The notes under the pieces are model-generated. The model made no database searches, was not told the origin of the DNA, and worked only from the letters and a program-made list of their open reading frames with translations. From positions 620,001 to 684,000 of the forward strand of contig CADCXC010000043.1 of NCBI GenBank assembly GCA_902806595.1: 64,000 nt of DNA. The letters are read 5' to 3'. This DNA comes from Pyrenopolyporus hunteri (taxonomy: Eukaryota; Ascomycota; Sordariomycetes; Xylariales; Hypoxylaceae). Both the position numbers and the translations under genes were made by a program. Below are positions 11,601-23,129 of this stretch, one piece after another. How positions within the stretch are numbered: position 1 is the first letter of the stretch; every line of letters starts with the position of its first letter.

Positions 11601-14600
11601 CTCTATACTTTAGGTAGTCACTCTAAAGCTCCGAAGGGACTTCACTATATATACGAACAAGAAAAAAGACATAAACAGCCGGCGAAACCGAATCGGAGAG
11701 GTAGTGAAGAGTCGGGAGTTGTATCGTGGGGTATCATTCGCGTTCCCATGTAAGGCCTCGGAGGGGTCCCCAAAACAATCCGCCCGTGCCAGTGTCCCTA
11801 GAGGGATAATATTTCAAACATATAGATAAAGAGCAGAAACGATAGAGACATCTATTCCAATAAGCAAGGGTTATAGATCGCTGATATATATTAAAGAAGT
11901 ATAAATATGATACGGACGACTCAGTTAGGAAGCTACCTAATTCATTAATTGGCGGCACCTCGACTGAAACTCTCGATAGTAGCCTAAATGCCCCGAACTA
12001 CAGCGGAAACCCACTAAATTGTAGTTGATGTTTAGCGCACACACTTTGCTCTACAGGTATGGACAGAACTTTCTGCAGTGTCGTCCGAGTGTCAGCTTAA
12101 CATGGGCAAGGCAACACCTGTTACTGCGAATGAAATACCTCTACTACCCCATAATTTATCTAACTTAACATTATATATGGATCAAGTGATATATAATATC
12201 TCTTATATGTCCACAAAGCGACGGTAAGGCCGCGATGTGCTTTTATTTAAAACACATCCTAGCATGGACGCGGGGCATTTATCACCATACGCCGCTAAGA
12301 TTATAGCGGGCTTTAGCGCGTATCTTAATATCATTGTAGGTACTAGATAGTCGCAAATGACTCGCCGGAGGCATACACTTAAAGCCGTTGCAATCATAAG
12401 ACCCTTTAACGCGTACCACGGTAGGTTATAATTACTTCTATTCATTCCGTTAATTGAACCTCACTATCCTCTCTGTAGAATATACTACCTATAATAAGCA
12501 TGACGCGCTATGAAAAGGTGCACCAAATTTGAAGTAGTGCCCGCTATGAATTAGTGGTTAGTCGCTGTAAATCGGGGTACTCAATTGGTTATTATAAGGG
12601 TCGAATAAACCCGACGATTGCCTGCCGAGTGTGGCCGCTGACAGATAGCACCTGTCACTTTACTACTAGGAGTAGTCGACAATTACAGGTAGGCGCCCAC
12701 CTATAGACGTGACCTTAAGTAGCAACTTCCCTACTGAATTAATACCATAATTCTTGCTGAATCGAACCAAAAGTTTGATGATGATATGCGGGGATTGCAT
12801 TTATAGTTAGAACTGAGGCTCTCGGTACCTAAGTTTTCTAAACGCTTAGTCCGAAAGTCTAATGCAACGGTAACTGAGAACTCTTAGGCGTTAAGGACTA
12901 GGTATTAGTGGGCTTACCAATGTCCGCCGTTTCGACACAGGGAACTTAAATTCTGATAACTCAAGTGTAAAGTCATTTTTTCGAGTTCATAGGGGTAGGA
13001 ACCCTCTAGAGACGATATTCGAATCTATACTGTCCGCTTTTATGAGCAAGAGTCAAATACGTAGGGGATCAACTCTTGTCCCGTCAACACCATAAAAACC
13101 TCCGAGGCCGAGACCCACTTTAAAGCGCTCGCCGAGGTTGGGTGCTATCTCAATGCCAGGCCGGACGTAATGATCCGCAATGAATGCTGTAAAATATAGG
13201 TAGGTAATATCACGAAAGAGCAATACGTGAGGAGGGTAATAAAAATCAAATGAAATTACGGCCCAAGTAGACACCATCTTGCTTATATCGGTTGTAGTTC
13301 TATTGCCGGGTTATGGATAAGTTGGAAGATTAGCCGGTAATGAGGCTAGAGATAGTTGTCGTGATTTTTACTTTTACCTTGATATTTTTCATTCGTTGAC
13401 GAGGAGTCCAAGCATGCTCTACGGATTCGATGAATAGTACCAGTGTTTCTTAGGCCGTTCCCAATTCTCAAAGCATCTCATCCAACTAATCAAAGCGTTC
13501 TAGAAAATCCCTAAGACCTCATCTTAATGCTACCTGACTCCTAATACCTGGGCGATATGTATGAGACGGCTCTTACTTGTGTCATGTATAGAGATAATAT
13601 CGTAATTACTAGGACCGTAACAACGGATATATGTTATGAAATTGTATTTGAGGCCGCGTTTCATTGTTTCATGAGTGCCTTCTATGTATGATGTAGCTAG
13701 TGAACTCATAATAGAAAGCGGGCCGACTCATGTCATGACGGTGACAATCCACTGCATCCGAAGCAAATAATGCCACGGTCAAAGGGATACGGCGGGCTTA
13801 GCGGCTGAGTAAGTACCCGACTTTACGACTCTTATCATCAGGGTAGGTAGACGTCACAGACCTTCTCTACCCTATAGGCAGGTCTTATTTTACTAAATCA
13901 CATGTTACTATGATAATTAAGGATATGCTCTGCGCCTAAAATGGATATTAACCATCTTATTTTCTACTTCAAGGGGGGCCCCATATTAACCTACTTCCAA
14001 CAGAGCTCTCACCAACGGAGCACCAGACAAGTTATTTAAATTAATATTAACCGCGCTACTGTTCGTCGTCCTAGCAAACGTGTCACCCTTTTAGGTCTTT
14101 TACGAGGGCTCCGCGTTTAAATGTTAAACAACGACCAATTGGCTAATACTTACGTTATATTCGATTAAATGAACCTGAGAACAAATAGTAGGCCTCGCAG
14201 ACGTAAAGAAGGCTTGTCAACTGCTCTTTACAGCCAGGCCCCGCACCGGAGTTGTATCCATGGCTCGCACATTCGGAGGGAGCTTGGTCTTGGCTTCGGC
14301 AGAGGGCCTAGACGGTTGTATGCGAGGAACAATACGCGCCGCGGAGCGACAGTAGCGTTTTAAGCGCTACTCAACGTTTAATTGGACGGATGCAAGGGGG
14401 TTTCCGGCAGTTATGACTCTTTAGAAGGGAAACATCTGGTAGAATGATATGCCTTGGGTACGTTCTAGGCTAATCGAATCTGGGGTAAACGGGGGTTCAT
14501 GGGGTTATCTATAAACTATTAAAGGAGAACGGGGAGCAACCGCTCTTTTGTTTTTGGGCATTGTTATTACTTGAATGAGTAGGTATCTTTCGAGCTGTGG

Positions 14601-14672
14601 CCGAGATAGTCTCTTTTCTATTCGATCCTAGGTACTTCGAATTAGCTCCCGTCCGACTAAGATTGACTCAAG

Positions 14673-15811
14673 ATGGCGGCCAAAGTGGACTCCCTCAGCA
14701 ACCATGACGAGGAAAAGGGATTGCATCGGTCGGAGACTCATGTGACGATGCCGCCAGAGCTCTTTGAAAAGGCAAGCTACCTACTTCCACAACTGACTGG
14801 TAGACTCCTTGCTACTACTCATATTAACTCACCATGATAGCTTTACCTCACTCCGAAGGTTCCCCAGGTCGGTGACTATAACAAGCGCTTCGCCAATCCG
14901 ACAGCTCTTGGTGTCGTCGGGTAAGCTCCACAGAACTGTTTGATGGAGGTTGACATTTTCAGTGGACTAAGATTCTTTAGCTTTGTGATCTCTACGTTCA
15001 CATTCTCAATGATCTTGATGGGATGGGGAGGAGCGGAAACGACGACGCCCGTAGTGTAAGCTCTCTTTTTAATATTTTTCTTCTTTTCCAACATGCCTCC
15101 AACCGACACACGCATCCGCCCATTGCTTTCCAGATAAATGTGCCCTATCGTTGTCAACTAGGCTAACATACGATTTTTCACTCTTTAGAGGCATATTCTT
15201 CTTCGTCGGCCCCGTGCTGTTGCTCTTCTCTATGGTTGCCGAATGGATTATGGGAAACTTCTTCCCTATGATGGCTATGGGACTATACGCCGTCTTCTGG
15301 CTGTCGTTCGGTATGCTACAACTACCCACGCTACAGCTGGGTTCAGCATACGCCACCACCGCCGACCCCACGGGGACAATGTCTCCTGAGTACAATTCTA
15401 CTATCGGGATATATCTTATTGCGTGGGGTTTTGCTCTATTCACCTTCTTCCTCTTCACACTTAAGGTCAACGCAGTATTTGCTGTGATCTTTGCCTGTGC
15501 TACTACGGCGGTTTGGGTTCTGTCTAGCGCGTATTTCAAACTCGCCGCGGGCAACTTTGAGGCGGCCCTTAACTTGCAGAAGGTTTGTATTACCCATATT
15601 AACTTGATTTGATATTTCATCACCGCTTACCTACGTCTTCTAGGCCGGTGGAGCCCTCCTGTTCGTCGTGGGGACCCTGGGATGGTACATGTGCGTCGTC
15701 ATCATGGCTGGAGAGATGCGCATAACCTTGAACCTCCCCCTCGGAGACCTCACCCGATTTTGGCCACGCACCGACATAGATCTAGCGGAGGCAGCCGCGC
15801 ATCGTGACTGA
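14673..15811 (+). CDS. GPR1/FUN34/YaaH family acetate/ammonia transporter, 5 exons
   Basis: Six-helix plasma-membrane protein of the AcpA/Ato family, linked to acetate uptake and ammonium export in fungi. Exons 14673-14771, 14841-14920, 14981-15055, 15189-15582 and 15644-15811 join to 271 residues, a usual family length. Intron 1 (14772-14840) begins GCAAGC, a GC-AG intron; without splicing the frame soon meets TGA, and the splice restores the conserved FEK-LYLTP region. Intron 2 (14921-14980), intron 3 (15056-15188, the longest at 133 nt) and intron 4 (15583-15643) are GT-AG. A family-type NPTALG (52-57) precedes the first helix; a GMLQLP stretch and several hydrophobic segments follow. The short soluble N-terminus is acidic/basic mixed. 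Whether the substrate is acetate, another monocarboxylate or ammonium is not visible. Splice choices 2 and 3 are by eye. Confidence 0.88.
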
Positions 15812-16767
15812 GAGGCTAGGATGTCGAAAGCGGTAGGGTAACGGGCGTCGGAGAGCTTTAGGTCACTGCCTGAGTACTACAGCATGCAGATAGGGGAATC
15901 ACATAATTGCGCCGGTTATTAGTTACCGAAGTTAACGCAAAGCCCTTACACTATCTATTGTACCACTACAATCGAGAGGAAAACTCCCCAAAAATAACAA
16001 GACCTCGGCTCTTGGACTTCAGAACTCAACAGGTTTCAAGCTCTATATCGACCATGAAGCCCGGAAAAGGGGTTCCGCGATGATGTACGTACGATGATAA
16101 ATTTAGCTAAAAGATGTGTCAATTTTTCAAGGTCGTTCCGTGCCTGCTTAGAGATTGGAGAACACGAGTCCATGTAAGGGGGGACTGGCACGGAGTACTA
16201 CCGTTAGGCTTGGCCACTCTACGACATTCCCCAAGGGTACTGAGCTCCGGGTCTATCTTGGGGTAAATCAACCACAACACCAAAGACTGATTCATCTTTA
16301 TTGGGCCCACGGAAAATGTTAACTCAACTCGGATTGGTGCAGTGAGACCTTGGGACGCTCTTCGATATGCAAGGTAATCTATAGACAGAGCCAATACGAC
16401 TATGCCGCGCCTTAGCTGTCCATCAATAGTGTAACCCAGTATTAGCCGGTTACTTTTAAACGAAATAGGCCCGGTAGACGGTAACCCCATGGAGCAACCA
16501 TACCACTATTTCTTCTGGAAATCATGGGGAAGCGAGGCTTGGTTACCTGAGCAACTAGAAACGTATACCGCCAAGTTCTTTAAATGTCTACTAGATAGGT
16601 ACCTAGGCAGGTCTTTTCATTATAGAACTTGAACGTTCTTGTTGTACCTTGGACATATGTAATCAATATTTTCATATGGCCATCTCTCTATTTAGTTCTG
16701 AACAATCCGGAGACTAAATAGGTACCTGGTGATAAAGGATAGAGAGACCACAATTTGTATAAAAGAA
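15812..16767. other. Intergenic region between convergent genes
   Basis: About 950 bases between two convergent genes, so it carries both 3' ends. An ATG-started minus-strand frame of 123 codons exists at 16119-16490, but it shows no recognisable domain and I do not annotate it as a gene. Confidence 0.5.
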
Positions 16768-17742
16768 TCAATACGCGAATTTCTCTTTGACAAGCTCTTC
16801 ACTTAGCTTCCAAAGTTTATCGGCGCTCTCGGGATCCCTCGCGTGCTCCTCGGGCTCGTGGACTTGGCTGTTCATCAAGTAGGCCGGTGACTTCGCGGGA
16901 AGTTCGGGGTCTAGAGCGGCGATGAGAGGCGTAGCAGCAATCTGCGTTATCGTCTTGAACCTAGGAGACTCCCACACCCACTCTTTCCCCGTATTACGTT
17001 TCATAATCTCGGGGATTTTACCGTAATCTTCGTAAGAGAGGTGTGCCCCCAACTCAGTGTCTCCGTTGTAGCCGGGATGGACGGCCGTCGAGGTAACGCC
17101 GCGGCCGCCGAGCCTCTTGTTAAGGGCATACGCGAATAGAATATTGGCGGTCTTTGCTTGCGCGTACCCAACCCAGGGGTCGTAAGCTTTGCCACCCGAG
17201 AAGTTCCAGTCGTCGAAGCGGAAGGGACTGACCATGTAGCCAGAGCTCGTAAGGTTGACCACACGAGATCCACCGGGCTGGGAACCAGCGGCTAGCAGGG
17301 CGGGCGCGAGCAGGTTCGTCAGCAGGAAGTGACCGACGTAGTTAGCCGATAGCTGCAGCTCGATGCCTTGCTTATCTAGAGTATACTCCTTGACAGCCAT
17401 GACACCGGCGCTATTGACGAGCACGTCAATCTTGGGCGCCAGCGCTAGGACTTCTTTGGCAGCTCGTCGAACCGACTCGTGATCTGTCAGATCAACCTGC
17501 ACGAAGGCTGTCTTAATGGAACTGTCTATCTCGGCGATCTTTGCTAGCACCGGGTCGACCTTCTTGGCCGTGCGGGATACGATGATAATCTGCGCAGGCG
17601 ATCCTTTCGCGAGTGAGACGGCCATCTGGCTACCGATGCTAGGCATACCGGCACCCGTGATAACGAAGGTCCGGCCCTTGATTTGCGAGGCGAAGGCCTC
17701 GATGACCTGTTCGCTAGTTGCTGTTTCGTCGAAGACAGGCAT
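16768..17742 (-). CDS. Short-chain dehydrogenase/reductase, intronless
   Basis: NAD(P)-dependent oxidoreductase of the SDR superfamily, 324 residues, single exon. The Rossmann glycine motif is TGAGMPSIG (29-37), the structural NNAG equivalent is NSAG (110-113), the catalytic serine is around S166/S167 (NLTSSG), and the catalytic YxxxK is YAQAK (193-197); HPG (222-224) follows as in retinol-dehydrogenase/WWOX-like SDRs. There is no signal peptide or membrane anchor, so it is probably cytosolic. The long C-terminal part past residue 230 is usual for this subgroup. The substrate is unknown. TATA-like sequences lie upstream on this strand near 17762 and 17861. It converges with the GPR1-type transporter gene. 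Confidence 0.9.
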   Translation of the reverse strand: MPVFDETATSEQVIEAFASQIKGRTFVITGAGMPSIGSQMAVSLAKGSPAQIIIVSRTAKKVDPVLAKIAEIDSSIKTAFVQVDLTDHESVRRAAKEVLALAPKIDVLVNSAGVMAVKEYTLDKQGIELQLSANYVGHFLLTNLLAPALLAAGSQPGGSRVVNLTSSGYMVSPFRFDDWNFSGGKAYDPWVGYAQAKTANILFAYALNKRLGGRGVTSTAVHPGYNGDTELGAHLSYEDYGKIPEIMKRNTGKEWVWESPRFKTITQIAATPLIAALDPELPAKSPAYLMNSQVHEPEEHARDPESADKLWKLSEELVKEKFAY

Positions 17743-19088
17743 GATGTAAGTTGTATCTCGGTTATATATAGTATTAGTTACGTCGATTCTGGAGTACTGG
17801 TACCTATGTTTAGCAGAACTTCTCGCTATTTAAGCTCTACTTGTCGACGGGGTAGAAGAGCTTTATATAGGTAAGCTAGATTGGTTGTGTTGGAAGCAGG
17901 CGAGACGAAGTCCAACATCTTTGCTCCACACGAAGATGGAAACAAAACGAACAAGTGGGTACTTGTGACATATTTTGAGTGGACAGCCAGACAGATACAG
18001 TATACGCAGTTAGTTACATGGCTAGCGAGAGAATACGGAGCCGCACTAATCTTGTCGGATTTAGCTTCTCTTAATACCTGTAAGTCCGTTGGGGTCCTTG
18101 AGGGTTATAGTTACAGGGCTTTAGGTATGGACGGCGTAGGTGGAAAACGAGGAGGCTTCGATCTCTATGATTTGTCATACGAAGAGGGCGGTTTAGTGAC
18201 AATCGGAGCAACACAATCTCCGGCGCTGCAGGGTCTTTTCTAAAGCACCGGGGCTCATCCCGGCGTGTCATATTCCGGCATACGGCGGGTGCTACGCCGA
18301 AATCCGTTCTGGAGACGGTTTTGAGACCGATGAAGGAGTGCATTATAGGACCTCGAGGAGCCGAGGTGGTTTCGTTTGACGCTATTTGTTGTACTACGCC
18401 GACTTGACCCCTAGCTGGCTCGAGTTGCTATGGGAGAGGTTGGCTTGGTTAAGGTTGAAGTATTAGGGGTGAGTCGTATAAACTAATGGTGGCCGAAGGC
18501 GGGTTCGAGATCGTAACTTGTTCCATTTAACAGTCAGTTTAATGTAAGTCGATCAGATTCTAATTGATGGAATGGATGATTCCAGTCCTAGGTATTTAAA
18601 TTGTACTGTAAAAAGTCCTTAGTTACGGAGTTTAAGTACCTGGGTAGATATTAAGTCAAAGTGATAAAGCTGTGAGAGACCATAATAATTTAGCTTCGAG
18701 CCGGGTTTGTTGACTTACGAGCTGAGTCTCACTGCTTCATGTTTATGTCTACGGTGACAGCTAGATGTAGACTTCGATATAGGTGGGGGATCTCTTATAG
18801 GGTGGGGTACCTATCGGGGGCGGGGTATAGGGGGCGCTTACCTCAGCCACCACCCAATCGAAGTCGTCCTAAGATAAGATTACGACGTTATGTAAGCCAG
18901 AGCTAACCCTAAACAGGACTTATCATGTATCATACAGGTACCGGCCCCAAAAGTCCCCTCTACCAAGAACAAACCACATGTTCTCAACCATTATCCACCA
19001 CAAACAACCGTCATTGTCACCCGTCGTCCCGACCTGTATACTGCTCCCGGGATCTGTGATAACGGCTTGACCGCCGGCAACTCTCGTC
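17743..19088. other. Divergent intergenic region between dehydrogenase and SRP54
   Basis: Shared upstream region of a minus-strand dehydrogenase and plus-strand SRP54. A 120-codon open frame at 17881-18243 begins only with TTG and has no recognisable domain. A G-rich tract at 18782-18834 and a CCAAT pentamer just after it (about 18856) are the visible regulatory candidates. Confidence 0.5.
18782..18834 (+). promoter_or_regulatory. G-rich tract, putative G-quadruplex
   Basis: Within 53 bases there are five or six runs of three to five G: GGTGGGGG, GGGTGGGG, GGGGGCGGGG and GGGGG, with loops of about 1, 8, 1 and 4 bases among the last five runs. It lies about 255 bases upstream of the SRP54 start codon. 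Quadruplex formation is a prediction from pattern only. Confidence 0.5.
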
Positions 19089-20744
19089 ATGGTTCTCCAG
19101 GATCTCGGTCGCCGCATCAGCGGTGCCCTACACGATGTTACACGGGCACCAAATCTCGATGAAAAGGTAATCCGTGCATCATCTCTCCTGATATCGCACA
19201 CTTCCCGCCCCCCGTCCCCCGCAATGCGGATGTAAAGCAGCAGGGAAAATGTGCTGAAATATCATACTCAACAGGCTTTCAAAGCTATGCTCAACGAGAT
19301 ATCCGGCGCCCTCCTCGAAGCCGACGTCAACGTGCGACTGGTTAGCAAGCTGAAGAACTCCATAAGCTCCACCGTCAACTTCAAAGACCTTCCACCCGGT
19401 GTCAACAAGAAGCGATTAATCCAAAAAGCCGTTTTCGATGAGCTTGTCAAGCTTGTCGACCCCCACGCCGAACCCTTCAAGCCCAAGAAAGGCAAGTCGA
19501 ACGTCATCATGTTCGTCGGTTTGCAAGGTGCCGGAAAGACGACCACGTGTACGAAACTTGCGCGGCATTACCAAGCAAGAGGCTTCCGTTCGTGTCTAGT
19601 CTGCGCCGATACCTTCCGAGCCGGCGCTTTCGATCAGTTAAAACAAAATGCGACTAAGGCTAAGATCCCATACTACGGCTCCCTCACCGAGACGGACCCG
19701 GCTAAGGTAGCCCGGGAGGGCGTGGAGAAGTTCAAGAAAGAGCGATTCGAAGTCATCATCGTCGACACTTCCGGGCGTCACCGACAAGAATCGGCACTAT
19801 TTCAGGAGATGGTGGATATCCAGGACGCAGTGAAGCCAGACGAGACGATCATGGTTCTCGACGCTTCTATCGGTCAACAAGCCGAAGCGCAAGCCAAGGC
19901 GTTCAAGGAGGCGGCTGATTTCGGAGCTATCATCATCACCAAGACGGACGGCCACGCTAGCGGTGGTGGCGCCATTTCCGCCGTCGCAGCCACGCACACG
20001 CCCATCGTATTCATAGGAACTGGCGAACATATGCTAGACTTGGAAAGATTTGCTCCCCAGCAATTCGTAAACAAGCTGCTAGGGATGGGTGACATGGCGG
20101 GTTTGGTGGAGCACGTACAATCTCTGAAGCTCGACCAGAAGGAGACCATAAAGCACATAACCGAGGGCATTTTCACGGTCCGAGACTTACGAGACCAGCT
20201 AAGCAATATCATGAAGATGGGACCCCTGTCCAAGATGGCCGGTATGATTCCCGGTATGTCGAACCTGCCAGGGATGGCCGGCATGGACGACGAGGAGTCG
20301 AGCGCTCGGTTAAAACGGATGATCTACATATGCGACAGCATGACCGAGAAAGAACTTGACAGCGACGGCAAGATGTTCATCGAGCAGCCCACTCGTATGA
20401 CGAGGGTAGCTCGGGGCAGCGGCGTCAGCGTTCGAGAGGTCGAGGATCTGCTCACGCAACAGCGCATGATGGCGGGCATGGCGAAGAAGATGGGCGGTAG
20501 CATGAAGAACATGCAGAGGGCGCAGCAAGCTATGGGAGGAGGGAACAAGGCGCAGCAGATGGCCGCTATGCAGAAGCGGCTACAGAGTATGGGCGGCGCC
20601 GGCGGCATGCCAGATATGGCGAGCCTTGCGAAGATGTTTGGTGGCGGCGGCGGCGGCTTGCCCGGCGGCATGGACATGCAGAAAATGATGGAGAGCATGG
20701 GTATGGGCGGTATGATGGGCGGCGGACGGGGCGGAAGGCGGTAA
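19089..20744 (+). CDS. SRP54: Signal recognition particle 54 kDa subunit, 2 exons
   Basis: GTPase of the signal recognition particle: binds signal sequences as they leave the ribosome and docks with the SRP receptor at the ER. Exons 19089-19166 and 19275-20744; intron 19167-19274 runs GTAATC to CAACAG and removes in-frame nonsense context, joining LDEK to AFKAML. The 515-residue product matches the family. Domains: N-terminal helical N domain (1-90), G domain with P-loop GLQGAGKTT (108-116), DTSGRHRQ (190-197) and TKTDGHASGGG (248-258), then a methionine-rich M domain (about 328 on) ending in a Gly/Met-rich tail. The start MVLQDLGRR is the conserved eukaryotic beginning. Housekeeping gene; its intact state shows the flank of the AT block is normal euchromatin. 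Confidence 0.96.
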
Positions 20745-23129
20745 CACGGATAGGAATGGACGAGACGATTTAATCAATACCTACGCATTATCGGTACGGT
20801 TGTCGGTTCACACGTGGGCATCACACGGCGTTTGGTGGGGAAAAGAAATTATATCATAAGGATTGGTTTATTAACGACTTCTTCCAGTTACCCGACATTC
20901 ACGAGCTCGGCAATCTAACACTAATTACCTACTGCTGGTATGATGTTCGTCACTGGCAAGAGCTGTTCTACCCTCCCGAGTTGCTTGGTAAATCCGAAGG
21001 CATCCGGCTATACGAACCAACTTCTCACTCTCACTGACAAAACATACGCGATCAGTAGAGCCTAGCGTTGATCGAATATAGGGAGACCGAGAAGACCAGA
21101 ATAGCACGCCCAGCACGCCCAGTATCTCACGCCTAATTGACGCGTAAAATACATCCGAATGTATTCTGCTACACCCAACCAATATATCGACGTCTTTCGA
21201 ACGGCCCCATCCTTCTACAACCAAGGAGGATGAGCCCCAGTTCCCGTCGTAGCTAAGCATAGAGTCGTTATCTATTCGAGATCCACATACCCACGGTCCT
21301 AGAAACTACGTAATATTTACGCGTTCATACCCACCTCAAACAAACCATTTTAGGTACTTATGGATGAATTTGGGGGTGTCTAGATGTTATGCGGTACCCT
21401 TTCTCGGTACCGTGGATATCTGCCGCTGCCGGCTGTTCCGAATCACATCTCACGTAGTTGTTTCTATACGGGCACGGGCCGGGAGGACGAACGGCGATCC
21501 TCTGACGGACGTACCTCCACGAACATGCATTACAACCAATCGACGAGCCGCGAACTTAGTACCTAAATACCTAGGCGCCTTTTAGGAGTTCCACGGAAGT
21601 TTGAGAATTTCCCGCGCCGTTCGGCATGGACTCCGAACACGACGTTGAGTAACAAGACGAATGATATGCTCCGAGTCAACTTCGGGGTGAAGTCCGGGGT
21701 TACCAGCAATTCTAGAACCATGGGCGTGGAATTTCGAATGGCTCGGTGGCATGATGTAAAGTTACGCTAAATTCGGATATTTGTTTCCATTAGCCTCTCA
21801 CCTTAATGAGCGGGTCGGTGGATATTCCCGTCGATGGAGGCTGAAAAATCGCAGACGTTGAAATCATTCAGGGGTAAGTAAAGGGGCCGCGATCTTGTGT
21901 AAGACATCAATGACGTCAGATTGACGATAATTAACGAAACGCAAGCCACAATATTCCGCTCAAGCAATCAATACGTTAGGCACCTAACCTAGATACCTAC
22001 CTACCTACCTAGGTATCTCCCTTCATACGATCCCAGCCATATTCTATACGTAGACGGTAACCTCCAACTAAATTTGGGCTATTGGGCCAGGGCAGAATTG
22101 CTTAGTTACGGGGCTTAAGCCTCGCGGCTCTTGTGGCGCTCCTCGTGGGTACTCTATAGGTAGATAGGTAGTTTGCCCATATCTCCTCTAGGATCAGAGA
22201 ATGCTATACAATGCCGGAGCCTTCAACGGGAGCGTTTGCTCCGGGCAAATGACGCACATTTTTCGATCAACGTGGAAAACGCCCAGCTGGGACCGCTGAG
22301 ATCAGGTGCTGGAGATCCCTTCCTGATTGGTCTAGATTCCCTGCTGGAGGTATGGAGTATCAGCGTCCTCAATTGGCTGCGACGCTCTACCAGCTGTAGG
22401 GATCCGGACCCTAGAGAAGATCCAAACGAGATTCATCATTGACCTGTTCTGCCTTACAAGTTTCTATTCAAGAATATGTACACAAGATAAGTCAGAACCA
22501 GCGGTGCTAGTAAGCTTTGCTGTGGACCACGCCTTGGGAATAACCCAAAAATGGACCCAAGTTATGGGATTTCAAGAAAAAAGGCTAGAATTCCATGTCT
22601 CGCCTTCTTGTCAGACGTCAGAACTGCGTCTTCAGGTTGACGCGAAAGCCCGTGGGGGTAACCCGGCTCGATACTCCGCGCTGTGCTATCGGCGATCCAT
22701 CGTCCTGCGACACGCAGCCCAAGAGGCCGGACTACTGAATAGGGCCACAAGCAGGATGGCGTTGCGAATTGTTGGTGCCACTGATCAGCCTCGCCTAGGG
22801 CTTGCTGGGGGTTTAGCTCCCTTTCCGTAGGAGGTGGATATATAGAACATTTCGAAGAAGGCGCCGCTCTATTACGCATATGATTATCCGCGTTAGAAAA
22901 GCTGACATCAGTGAAGAGTCGCGATCTATTCCCATTTTCGTGGCGGCTTGTTTCATCCGATTGTCAATTGTCGTACACAGCAGGACCAGCGCCACATTAG
23001 TATATATTGGGCAACCCGCGGCTTGCGATCCTTAGTTTCGAGGATAGTTGAATGATCTTCACTGTCTCCTCTCGATCGACCACGGATTTCGCTTATTGGC
23101 CCAAGAGTAATACACGTAAGAACTACGCC
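20745..23129. other. Intergenic region before the second dehydrogenase
   Basis: No recognisable gene in 2.4 kb. A few frames of 70-108 codons exist (for example 22504-22830, starting without ATG) but none resembles a known family. It contains a TACC-rich inverted repeat at 21991-22018. Confidence 0.5.
21991..22018. repeat. TACC microrepeat closed by inverted arms
   Basis: AGATACCT (21991-21998) and AGGTATCT (22011-22018) are perfect complements around a (TACC)n run. A separate small stem GTTAG/CTAAC sits just before it. Same motif class as at 7714 and 55840. Confidence 0.6.

Larger units (their letters stand above)
2917..14672. other. 11.7 kb gene-poor stretch of normal GC
   Basis: No protein family can be recognised on either strand; open frames stay below about 100 codons and look random. 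The DNA is not RIP-like, since CpA, TpG and CpC are common. It contains palindromes, TACC/TAGG motifs and one MITE, listed separately. I saw no tRNA with a convincing T-arm. Confidence 0.5.

Noticed and set aside
12170..12198. ATTATATAT/ATATATAAT inverted repeat
   Set aside because: Low-complexity AT; expected by chance.
15069..15623. 184-codon minus-strand frame
   Set aside because: It is the antisense shadow of the exon 4 coding region of the acetate transporter.
16119..16490. 123-codon minus-strand frame with ATG
   Set aside because: Low complexity of evidence: no domain, lies where two genes end, no usable promoter; kept only as a note.
17881..18243. 120-codon plus-strand frame
   Set aside because: Starts with TTG only; the first ATG would leave about 35 codons; no similarity recognised.
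22504..22830. 108-codon plus-strand frame
   Set aside because: No ATG near its start and no recognisable motif.
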